Shown piece by piece: positions 10,106-20,843 of a DNA stretch of 64,000 nucleotides (positions within the stretch are counted from its first letter, which is position 1; each line of letters starts with the position of its first letter). The notes below the pieces were generated by a model that worked only from the letters and a program-made list of their open reading frames with translations, was not told the DNA's origin and did no database searches. The position numbers and the translations under genes are program-made. Location of the stretch: assembly GCA_028386065.3 (NCBI GenBank), contig JAKUCV010006784.1, positions 197,614-261,613 of the forward strand, in the 5' to 3' direction. This DNA comes from Turnera subulata (taxonomy: Eukaryota > Streptophyta > Magnoliopsida > Malpighiales > Passifloraceae).

Positions 10106-11204
10106 GTATTTATATATATTTAGGCTGACTTCTAAATTAGTTAATAATAAAATTATAATTATAATTTTTATTTAAAATAACATTAATAATGTGTTATGCT
10201 AAAAACTAAAATTCCCGCAGCAAAGCGTGGGCATGCAGCTAGTAAAAACTATAGAACAACAAATTTCACATATTTTTTGTCATAGTTGTTAACCTAAACA
10301 TGAGAATAATAGGATTATTAATGCCTAATTATGTTTAGTGAATTATTATTCATTGATTTTGATGACTAACAAACTTGGTTAGATATGTTTACATATATTT
10401 GTATTGATTAACATGCAACATGATTTTTTGCAAAAACCACGGGCTTGGTTTCTGGAAGAAACCACACCTTGCTATCAACATCATGTGGTCCTGCTACAAG
10501 TGGAAGGTGGTCCTCACAACATTAAAGACTGCTTCCAACCACCTCAACGGCTACTGACAGTGGTCCAAGACAGAGAAAAATACCTGAACCACTTGTCTCT
10601 TACCTTTTAGCTCAATTGTCAAAAGTGGTCCACAGTTGTGGTCTCGAATTGCCAAAAATGGAATGTTTTCAAGTAATTGAGCTGCAAAGAGAGTAGACTT
10701 CCTGGAATGGATCCAACATCAACTTGTGGAGTTTCTTGGTCAATCCATGAAGCATTAATGGTGCAACTAGCTGTTATAGAGAGAGCCCCTACCTACTCCT
10801 ACTCATGCAAGCTTTATATAAGGAAGAGGGAAGCATCATGAAGATGTGCCCAACATATGAGAGGGCGATTCTAAGTTTGCAAATTTGTGCTTGCACTCAT
10901 GTTCTTCATCTTGAGCTTACACTTGTGTTCAATCCTTTGAAAGAGGAGTTTTTAGACAAGACAAGGGTTAGTCTTTGTTGGGCACTCAAGTCTAGGGTTA
11001 GACTTGAGGGAAGGTTACAATTTAGCCTGAAAAAAACTTGTAAAGGTTGGAGTGGAGCCTGTGAAAAGCTTAGGTTAGAGCTGCTCCTGTAAAAGCTTGT
11101 AACAGTTAAGGTTGAACCCGCAAAAACTTAGTTAGTGAGAGTTTTGAAATCCTAAAGGAGGGTCTTTTAGGTAGTGGATGTACCTGGTGAGGGGGAACCA
11201 CTAT

Positions 11205-13872
11205 TGTAACGCCCCAAATTTTCATAATTTGGTTTTTCGGAATTTTTGAAATTTTTATTCCAATTTTACCCCTGGGGTATTTTCAGGGTTTTAGTCGAAG
11301 AAATAAATTATTATGTCTTGGAAATGTCAATTTTAAATTGGTATTGTCCATGGTTCGGGTCCCGTGAGAAACGGATCCGAGAACGGGGTGAAACGCGAAG
11401 ATTAATAGAGGGTACTATGAAACTACGTCGTTTTGGGACTGTTTAAAAAAAAAAAAGAAAAACAAAACGCGTTGACCAGGGGTTGACCGCGCCTAGTGGA
11501 ACGACATGTCGTCCACTAGGCACAGCCAACCCTAGCCGGCCACTTCCCCTCTTCCTTTATCTTTTCTTTTTCTTTTCCCCTTCTTTCTTAGTTTTTTTTT
11601 CTCTTCTTCTTCAACCTCCAAACCGCCGCCGCCTACCCCCCTTCTCTTCTTCCTTCTTCGTTCTTCTCTTCCCTCCCCCCTCTCGTTTTTCTCTCTTCTT
11701 CTTCCCTCGTGCTCCTCTTCCTCTTCTCCTCATCTTTCTTCTCTTTTCTTTCTATCGCCGCCGCCACCGAGTGTGCAGGGGAACCGAGACGAGCTCGACT
11801 CGCCGCCACCTGGGCGCAGCCGCGACGAGCTATTGCCGCCGTTCGCCTCCAAAGTAAGTGGGTGTCGTTTTTCCTCTTCTTCCTCTTGTTTCTTTTGGTT
11901 TATTCCGGTGACGGGGTGAGGGGTGTTCTAATCGGTTTTTCTTTTGTTTTTCGTGTGGGTTGTCGGGTTGAATTTGTTGTTGGATCGGTAGCGGGTGGTT
12001 GTTGTGGTGTGTGGTGTTGGGGTGTTTGTGTTGTTGCTGCGTGTTGGTTCCGGCAGGGGGGTTCGTTTTGTAGGTTCGGTAGCAATTGTTGAGGAAGGTT
12101 TGTCTTGAATCGTTGTTGTTGTGGCTCGGGTTGTCGTGTGTGTTACCGGGCAGTGGTAGTTCAAGGCTCGGGTTTGGGCTTAGGCAGTGAATTCCGGTAA
12201 GTTTTACGGTGACTACCCTTCGTTATTAATTTGTTTTGGTTCTTGGTTGTGTTGTGTTGTTGAATTGGATGTTTTGGCCATGGCAGAATTGTTGGGGTTC
12301 GTTTCTGCAGTTTTTGGTGAATTCCGGCGAGTTCACCGGAATCCGGCGGAGGCTCGGGAATTTTCCGGCGAGGCTCGGGAAAATTCCGGCAGAGGCTCGG
12401 GTCTCGATTTTCGGCATTTTAACGGTATATTGGATGTACGATTTGTATTCATGCATGGCATGTACTTATATTCGGAATTGGGTTATGTATTTGATAGTGA
12501 TTAGTGGAAACCGAGACGGGTAGAACCTTAGGCCGGTAAATACCGACACGAGTAGAACCTTAGGCCGGGAATCTTTGGACATCGAATTGGGTTGGACTTA
12601 AGTAACGGGCTTTGAGCCCAATTCTATAATTAATTAAATAAGGACTTATAGAAGTGGGCTTTGGGCCCGGAAATTGTAATTGGGCTTAGATTGGACTTTA
12701 GGCCGGGAATTCATAAACGACATAATGAGTGGGCCATAGGCTCGGGATTTACTTTTTGGACTTAGTTGGGCGTAAGCCGGTGAACCTTAGGTCCCGTTAC
12801 TCGGAGTTTGGTGATGAGAACATTAAGTCGGGTTTAGACCCGGGAATTACATAGTCGACTAACTTGGGACGGGTTTTTACTCAGTTGAGCCTTACATCGG
12901 CATTCATGCATAGTTTTGTTTATTTCTTTAAAAACTGTTTTGTGATGTGTATAAGTGCCGGTATTCAGGCACGGGTGTTACCTCGGGAGCTGGTGGATCG
13001 GTTTTGGGAAAGGCTCCACAGGACAATCGTCGTTGAGGTGACTTTATATGTCTTTTTATGTTTGTTTGCATGAGCTCGTTGGAATGGTTTAGTTTCGAGC
13101 GGGAAGTGATACCCCTCGGGTTTGCTTGCGGATTAGCAAGTGTTATGCAGATTTGCATGTGGGTCTGTGATGACCGGTTTCTACCTCCCTCCTTCTACCT
13201 CCCCCTTTCTACCTCCCTCTTTCTCTCTGTCTCTCTCTCTCTCTCTATGGTTATGTTGGGCTTCGTGCCTGGTTGTATTTGGGCTTATGCTTGGTTGTAT
13301 TTGGGCTTATGCCTAGTTGTCTCATGAGACGGGACCGAGCTCGACGCACACAGTAGGGGCCCTGAATAATAAATCATAATAAGAAAAACGCAACTCACAA
13401 TTGATGGAGAATAATAAACTATATGCTTGATTGTGTTGGCATGTTAGTACTGATTGTTGTATGTTTGCATGCTAGTTTGTTGCTCTTCTTTCCTTTCGAA
13501 CCTGATCTGCACACTCTCATAATTAGATATATATTGCTCACTGAGTAGGCGACTCACATAATCGCCAACGTTGTTTTTCAGACTTTAGATAGCGTGCAGC
13601 CACTTTCTTCTTTTTCCGGAGTACGGACGTGGACATCTCAGCAGGTAGCCGTGCTTGTTCACCCGGTTGGATCCATAGTGTCGGCATACATACTGTTTTG
13701 TTTCTCATATTTTTATTCCGTTTACTTCTTCCGCTGCATTGGACTTTTGTTGAGATGTCTATTGATTTGGATTACATTATCGGCGGGTTGCCGGGTTTAT
13801 GTTTTGATGATGTTCGGCAGGATGCCGGGTTGATTTGTGGCTTGCAAAGCCGGTTTGATTATGTTGTTATGT
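11205..13872 (+). mobile_element. LTR fragment of a third Ty3/gypsy-like family (TGTAACGCCCC type)
   Basis: It starts TGTAACGCCCCAAATT at 11205 and has the same plan as the LTRs at 20844 and 41459: pyrimidine-rich tract (11540-11760), GC-rich part (11755-11850), splice donor AAA|GTAAGT at 11854, CCGGCGAGGCTCGGG-type phrases (12320-12400), a possible short exon ending GAG|GTGAC near 13036, and hairpins. The 3' junction at about 13872 is abrupt and no target duplication is visible, so the end is probably deleted. Short frames inside are not genes. Confidence 0.7.
12607..13851. repeat. Hairpin series in the TGTAACGCCCC-type LTR
   Basis: Inverted repeats with different stems: GGGC-TTTGA-GCCC 12607-12619, GGGC-TTTGG-GCCC 12656-12668, CGGGT-TTAG-ACCCG 12829-12842, GGGC-TTCGT-GCCT 13258-13270, GGGC-TTAT-GCCT near 13303, CGGC-GGGTT-GCCG 13781-13793, CGGC-AGGAT-GCCG 13815-13827 and GGCTT-GCA-AAGCC 13839-13851. 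Confidence 0.75.
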
Positions 13873-13992
13873 TGTGAGTGCGTGGTTTGTGAAGAAACCA
13901 TTTGGTTTATCAGAAACCAAAGCAGAAACCAAGTACACGATTAAGGAGAAAAGTTAAATCCATCCCTCCTCTCAGGCCAATCTTGGCTAAAA

Positions 13993-14533
13993 ATTGGTAG
14001 CGGAGCCACGTTCTCAGTGCATTGGAGTAACATCCAGAAATAAAGATCATGGCCTTTGAGGGTAACTGTATCCACAAACCTCCTTATTTTTTTGGCACTA
14101 TGGTTTTATATATGGTTTCTTGCTGATGCTAAAAGGGGAGATGTATTGTGATGTGTTGAATATATTGATGTGCTACTACCATTGGATATTATGCTATTAA
14201 TCCTTTATGGATGATCTTTTGCTAATCTTGTCTATCTATATGCCCCTTATCCCTATTATTGTTTTGTTGATGACAAAAGGGGGAGAAATGATTTTATGTT
14301 GATGTTAAATCATATTATATGGATGATTCTTATGCACTTACTCAGTTGAAAATATTTGCAAGAAGATGTTATTTGCAGGGGGAGTTTTTGGCTAAGTAGA
14401 CTAGCCAAAGGTGCTTAAAGCACAAAAATTTTTGGTATAAAGGAAGCAACAAAACATGGGAAGTGTACTAATATGAAGTGTTTTCTTAACTGACCCTGGT
14501 TTCTGTAGAAATCAACACAATGTTTGTGGAGAT
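13993..14533 (+). mobile_element. Interior of the Copia-like element
   Basis: It begins ATTGGTAGCGGAGCC, a near match (11 of 13) to the initiator-Met primer-binding site TGGTATCAGAGCC. The remainder is AT-rich and non-coding, contains GACAAAAGGGGGAG at about 14271 and ends TTTGTGGAGA before the right LTR. Confidence 0.8.
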
Positions 14534-15633
14534 TGTTAGCCTAAACATGAGCATAATAGGATTATTAATGCCTAATCATGTTTAGTGAATTATTATTCAT
14601 TGATTTTGATGACTAACAAACTTGGTTAGACATGTTTGCATATATTTGTGTTGATTAACATGCAACGTGGTTTCATACAAAAACCACGGGCTTGGTTTCT
14701 GGAAGAAACCACACCTTGCTGTCAACATCATGTGGTCCTGGTGCAAGTGGATGGTGGTCCTCACAACATTAAAGACAGCTCCCAACCACCTCAACGGCTA
14801 CTGACAGTGGTCCAAGACAAAGAAGAAGACCAAAACCACTTGTCTCTCACCTCTTAGCTCAATTTTCAAAAGTGGTCCACACTTGTGGTCCCAAATTGCC
14901 AAAAATGGAATGTTTTCAAGTAATTGAGCTGCAAAGAGAGTAAACTTCCTGGAATGGACCCAACGTCAACTTGTGGAGTATCTTGGTCAGTCCATGAAGC
15001 ATTATTGGTGCAACTAGCCATTAGAGAGAGAGCCTCTACCTACTCCTACTCATTCAAGCTCTAGGAAGAGGGAAGCATCTTGAAGATGTGCCCAACATAT
15101 GAGAGAGTGATTCTAAGTCTGCAAACTTGTACTTGCACCCATGTTCTTCATCTTGAGCTTACACCTGTGTTCAATCCTTTGAAAAGGGAATTTTTAGGCC
15201 AGACATAGGTTAGTCTTTGTTTGCCACTGAAGTCTAGGGTTAGACTTGATGGAAGGTTAGAGCTTAGCCTAAAAAAAATTATAAAGGTTAGAGCTAAGCC
15301 TGTGAAAAGCTTAGGTTAGACCTGCTCCTGTAAAAGCTTGTAACAGTTAAGGTTGAACCCGCAAAAACCTAAGTTAGTGAGAGTTTTAAAATCCTAAAGG
15401 AGGGTCCTTTAGGTAGTGGATGCAGCTGGTGAGGGGGAACCACTCTAAAATCAATGTATCATCATCTCTTGCCCTTGTTCTTTCTGTTTTGTTAGCTCGA
15501 CCGTACAGAGATCTGTAAGTGCGTGGATTGTGAAGAAACCATCTGGTTTATCAGTAACCAAAGCAGAAACAAAGTACGCGATTAAGGAGAAAAGTTAAAT
15601 CCATCCCTCCTCTCAGGCCAATCTGGGCTAACA
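14534..15633 (+). mobile_element. Right LTR of the Copia-like element (1100 bp)
   Basis: TGTTAGCC...GGCTAACA termini are perfect 8-bp inverted repeats. Followed directly by the target duplication ATAGT (15634-15638). Intact relative to the left copy. Confidence 0.88.
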
Positions 15634-15638
15634 ATAGT

Positions 15639-17146
15639 TGTAAGTAACCGGGTATGCAAATAAAAGAGATAAATGCGCAGCAAAAAGAACCGGAACTAAT
15701 GGAGGATCCATGTGAAACGGGGTAAACCGAGCAACAAAATTTCATACCTGGATTGGTCGAGTTCTTTCACTCAACTGTAGTGATGAATCAACAATAATCG
15801 GACAGAAATCCGACTCCTCTACAGTTTCCACACGAACCGTTGATGACTGCTAGCAACCGTCACACGATCACTAACCCGAGCACTCCCGAACTGCAGTGCT
15901 AGCTGCAGAATTCCGAGAGCTAGAGAGCCTAGAGTGTTTGATGTGTTTCTTGACTATCTAATGTGTATGAGCAAGTCTGAATGAATATACATAAACTGAT
16001 TATACACTCAATCAATCATATACAACACATAATGCATAGTTTAATGAGTCATTGGCCAACATAATCATGCCTTATCCTTCATGATTATGTTTCCACTATG
16101 ACTTAATGCTCCACTATGCCATTAAACATATATATCTGAATATATAGGATTACCCATCATATGGCATTAATTCTGGTAATTAGTGAACCAAATCAACCCA
16201 AAACGACCCGGTCCAACCATGGTCCAACCACTAGCTCAATAACCTGGTCGGACCATGGTCCAACTATGGTCTGACCACTAGCTCGAATCAACAGTTCTAA
16301 GTGTGTGACCCTGTAGGCACTTGTGACGTTTGTCAATAATTGTAAACTCCCATTTACAATTATAAACAACGAGCGGTGTCTAGCAACACATCATTGCCAC
16401 CCAAACGACAACATCAGTACTGATTCATTATGTCTCGAAAAATGTCATTATCCTTTCGTCCCATTATATCAAGATCAAACACGAGACATAGAATATGTCA
16501 TTCTCGTATATGTTTAATCTAAGGTTTCTTGATTCCCGAGTTAGCTGCATGAAACAGAAACAAATGATATCCCCATATCACTTAATCCGAGCATGGCCAT
16601 GCATTTACAGTTCAACTCCATCAAGGGGCCCAACTGATAATCTTCCCATTATACGGGTTGGACGAATTCCATCTTGATCATACAAAACCCACTACACATT
16701 ATATCATATACCCAATGATTACTCTTAGGTCTACTCATTTACGAATGACCAAGAGTAATATCAAAGTATATGACTCACATGTTGGGAACCTTGATGATCT
16801 CAGGTGTAAGGATAGTACATATAAGAATCACTAATGACAACATGAGTCCATGCAGTGTTCTTATGTTGGGTCACTCCAGTCCACAAGTTCTCTAACTTGT
16901 ACCCGTATGTAGAATTTATATCTCATATAATTCTCAACATACGCTAGTCTTAGTTTATTATTACAACCCATCCATAATAATAATCGACTAGGGACATTTC
17001 AAGAATATAAAGTATTCTTAGATTATAAATATGTGCAAGCATTTATCATAGATAAACATATTTATTAGAATAAAACCTTAATAAAAAAACATGACTTAAA
17101 TATAATCATCCAATGATTTGATTGGCTTTTGGGCATTACACTAACA
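15639..17146 (-). mobile_element. Solo LTR, minus orientation
   Basis: On the minus strand it runs from TGTTAGTGTAATGCCC (17146 downwards) to GGTTACTTACA (15639). ATAGT flanks both ends (15634-15638 and 17147-17151). The 1508 bp have no coding capacity. The start resembles LTR starts common in plant Copia elements. The left ATAGT is also the target duplication of the neighbouring element. Confidence 0.7.
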
Positions 17147-17151
17147 ATAGT

Positions 17152-18796
17152 TTCCGGTAATTAATTTCACGTAATGTTTCTTAATTAGATTTTTCTCTGA
17201 ATATGTAATATATTAGGTCAGATTGACTTAATTGATTGAGATTCCAACCTGGATACTCATTAAGCTAAGAAAAAGAGTGATCTAAAATCAAGTAGCATAC
17301 TATAGGAGGTCTAATGTCCAGTTGCTTAAAATAATTGTTGCCAAGCCTTCCCCATAAACACATACATTAGCTATTTTGTTGTTTAACACACGAACATGCA
17401 TCTTGCAATCCACTTGCTATAAAAAAGAAGAAGAGCAAATTTGGCCAAACAAATTTAAGAAGAATATTCTGAAAAAGATTCCAGATGAACACCAGCTTGA
17501 GGCCCGTTAAAATATTAAAATCTTAGTGGATGATTTATAAAAACCACCGGAACATCTAGGACAACATAAGTTGCTTAAAATAATTGATGCTAATCATAAA
17601 AAACATTAATTAACAGTGGACGAAATCGTGGGCCGTCCTCACCTAGGCAATACATAACTTTTGAAATACATATGTGGGACCTTTTCTTGATGATTGTGTC
17701 GATAAAAATGGGAGAACATGGCTTCACACAACACTTACGTTCACATAACAAATTGATCACAAATTTGCATTAAACAAAAGGGAGAGGATAACTTACTTGT
17801 TAACGAGCATTAAATAATTATATTGGGTTGACGAAGAAATTCAAGTCACACCTTACCACTGATTAAGTCTCTCCTTAATTATATTGAGATTCAAGCCCCA
17901 AGTTGATCAGTGATTCGAATTGGATTCACACATTACATTCACGTAACAAATTGGCCACATTTGCATTAAACAAAAGGGAGATGATTACTTGTTAACGATA
18001 ATCATTAAATAATTATATTGGGTTGACGAAGAAATTCAAGCCACACCTTACCACTAATTAAGTCTCTCCTTATATGTTAATCTACTAACTAAACTTTAGG
18101 AGGAGCCATGTCCCATGTTGCGACAGCAATAGTTTATGATTGTAACGATTATATATTATAATACTACAAATTGACTTTGGACAAATTGACTGTGTCGATT
18201 GGGTCTTTGGACATGATGTGCCTAAGATGCGGATTATTCCCATTTCCCAAAGATGCCGGCGGATGGAAAAGCACTTCCCCATAACAAACTCAAAAGTCAA
18301 CTTTGCTAAGTCATCCCCACATGGTCTAGGATATTTTTTATCGCTCCAAAATCAGTTACCTACCAAGAATTTTGATGATGAAGATACAATTGTCACACAT
18401 GAATCATATTTCCTTGTATTGATGACATCTTGAAAGCTCCATTGTTACTTACCACCTAGCTCCGATTAAATATTTCTCAAAATTCTTATTCAATTTTTTT
18501 GTTCTTTTTGTCTTGGTTTGAACTTAACAAAAATTGATAAGAATGGTTTTTTATGCTAATTACGATTAATTAGGATATAGTTTATTAAACAATCTTCAAA
18601 ATTTTCCTTAAAAAAAAAACAATCATCAAAGTGATTTGGAACTTCTCTACAATAAGAAAATTAGCTATCAAAAATAAATCGAAGTCGTTTTCTCCAACCT
18701 GTATTGTGTGGAATATGGACAAGCCCGGTTTTACCTGAAGAAAATTAAGAAGTATGTGCTGTATTTGTATTACCCTTTAATAAGTAAATAAAGCTT
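17152..18796. other. AT-rich intergenic DNA with one direct duplication
   Basis: No gene is supported; the antiparallel frames at 18085-18433 have no family features. A direct repeat of about 140 bp (TTCACATAACAAATTG... to TTAAGTCTCTCCTTA) occurs at about 17733-17877 and 17932-18072 with a 199-bp offset and several differences. Confidence 0.6.
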
Positions 18797-20838
18797 TACG
18801 GGAAAAATCTCTTTCGGAGTCCCATAACTTTGGATCATTCTTCAGTTGAGTCCTATAACTTTAAAATTTTTTTACTTAAATCTTAATTTTTTTAATTAGT
18901 GATATCAAATAAGTTCTTTTTGCCAATTCTCAATGTTAAATTAAAAAAATTTTGGTCCCTCAAATGCTTTCAAATATTTATTATGGTCTCTCTTATCATA
19001 ATTCAAATTAATTTAGTCCTTAAATCTTAAAAACAATAAATCGTAAAGTTTAAATCCCGAAATTCTAAACCCTAAACGTGGATTGTTAATCTTAAAATAT
19101 AAAGTTTTAAATTGTAATGTTACAAATTAGTGCATGTTACTTTATTTATTACACAATAACTTGGTTAGAATTTATGTGATATTTGTTACAGAAACAAGTA
19201 AGTCATACAGTAGGTTTTAATACTATTAAATAACAAGCTTTTATTAGGTGAGTAAACTTTCTTTATGTATTCTGATGTAAGCCTATATAAAGGCATACCT
19301 TCATTAGTTTTAACAATCCACAGAAGCAATAAACACACAGTGTTCATTCATTCTCTAGTGTTTTTTTTCTTCTTTTTTCATACTACGCTATATAGCTATC
19401 CCTTTTGTTTTATGTAAAGCCTAAAATCCTAAACATTATACTTTAAATTCTAAAAGTTAAAAATTTTAAATACTAGAGTATGAACTTTAAAGTCTTGTAT
19501 ACCACACTAAAAGTCCGTAGTATTAAACTTTAAAATCTTAATGCTTAACATTAAACTACAAATGCTAAACAATAAAGTCTAAAATACTAAACCCTAAATC
19601 CTAAACCTTAAACTTTAAATCCTAAATAATAAAGTTCTAAACCTTAAAACACTAAACCCTAAATCTTAAAACTTTGAAATCCTAAACTCTAAACTTTAAA
19701 ATCATAAAACCTTAAATCTTAAAATCCTAAAACCTAAATCCTAAATCCTAAAATCCTAAACCTTAAATCCTAATCTCTGAAACCCTAAATTTCTAAAATC
19801 TTAAACCTTAAACCCTAAAATCCAAGAATCTTAAACTCTAAACCCTAAACTCTAAACATTAAATCTTAATTCCTAATATATCATTTATGTAATTTAAGGT
19901 CTAAAGTTTTAGGATTTTAAAGTTTAGAGTTTAGTATTTTCCTTTAAAAGGCCAAAATTCTAAAACCTATAACATAATATTCTAAAACTTTGGAGCATAA
20001 AAACTAAACTCTTAAAACTTTAGACCCTAAATTACATGAGTGACATATTAGGATTTAAGATTTAGAATTATGGTTTAGAATTTAGGGTGTAGGATTTACT
20101 TTTCGGATTGTAGGGTTTAGGATTTTTGGAGTTTAGAGATTAAGATTTAAGGTTTGGGATTTTGTGATTTAGAATTTTAATGTTTAAGGTTTTAAGATTT
20201 AGGATTTAGGATTTCAGGGGTTTAGAGATTAAGATTTAGGATTTAAAATTTTAATGTTTAAAGGCTTTAGGGTTTAGGGTTTATGGTTTAAAGTTAAGGA
20301 TTGCGATTTTAATGTTCAGGGTTTAGGCTTTGCTGTTTAAAGTTAAGAATTAAGATTTAGGATTAAGGATTTTAAGTATGGTATACAAAGTTTTATGGTT
20401 CATAATATAATATTTAAAATTTTAAACCTTGTTTTAGGATTTAGTATTTAGGATAGAGAATTAGGTTTACAATGCGGCAAACTAGGATCTGTGATTTAAC
20501 ATTTTGTGTTAAAGTTTTTAAAATTTATTTTATAGATTTTGGAGTTTTATGGTTTAAAGTTTAGAACTAATATTTAAGATTTTATGATTTAACATTTTAG
20601 AATTTAAAATTTAATGTTTAGGATTTTAGGCTTTATCGTTTACAATATTAGTTTTTAAAATTAAGATTCAGTTTTTAGGGTTTATAATTTTAAGATTTTT
20701 AAAATTTTTAAGATTTAAATTATGATAAATAGCACTGTAACAAACATCTAAGATTATTGAAGGGTTAAAAGGCGTTTTATGTCCCTTTACTTTTTCATTT
20801 TCGTCGTGGTTGTCCCTGTGCTTTGAAAATCATCGATC
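18797..20838. mobile_element. Possible old element split by the 20844 insertion
   Basis: GGGAAAAATCTC...AGTCCCATAACTT at 18797 resembles, in reverse complement, the sequence at about 30640-30710 (GGGAAAACC AGTCCTATAACTT, then TCATTCCTCAA). If these are ends of one element, it was about 2.3 kb before the 9.6-kb LTR element inserted at TTGTC. The match is degenerate and I saw no target duplication. Confidence 0.35.
19410..20720. repeat. Degenerate telomere-like repeats in two opposite blocks
   Basis: From 19410 to about 19880 the strand reads as variants of CCCTAAA (TCCTAAA, CTTTAAA and perfect AAACCCTAAA). From about 20045 to 20720 it reads as variants of TTTAGGG (TTTAGGA, TTTAAGG and perfect TTTAGGGTTTAGGG near 20267). 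Mixed sequence separates the blocks. No coding function. Confidence 0.8.
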
Positions 20839-20843
20839 TTGTC

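Larger units (their letters stand above)
10287..13992 (+). mobile_element. Left LTR of the Copia-like element, interrupted
   Basis: 10287-11204 and 13873-13992 align with the right LTR (14534-15633). Between them lies a 2.7-kb fragment of another LTR. About 70 bp present in the right LTR (after GGGGGAACCACT to GATCTGTAA) is missing here, so the insertion was accompanied by loss of target sequence. The last bases are AA instead of CA. Confidence 0.85.
10287..15633 (+). mobile_element. Copia-like LTR element without coding interior
   Basis: Two LTRs beginning TGTTAACC/TGTTAGCC and ending GGCTAAAA/GGCTAACA surround 541 bp. The target duplication ATAGT is present at 10282-10286 and 15634-15638. 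The interior ends in GACAAAAGGGGGAG and later TTTGTGGAGA before the right LTR, wording common in plant Ty1/copia (SIRE-like) elements; the class assignment rests on that and the termini only. No gag or pol remains. Confidence 0.85.

Noticed and set aside
10404..10610. 68-residue frame, repeated at 14636-14857
   Set aside because: Both lie in the two LTRs of the Copia-like element and are maintained only because the LTRs are similar; no protein family is recognised.
18085..18433. Two overlapping frames of 71 residues on opposite strands
   Set aside because: Neither shows a domain, splice context or second copy in the window.
19410..20720. Ancient telomere-telomere fusion
   Set aside because: The order of blocks (CCCTAAA then TTTAGGG) is opposite to that of a fusion, and the repeats are highly degenerate.
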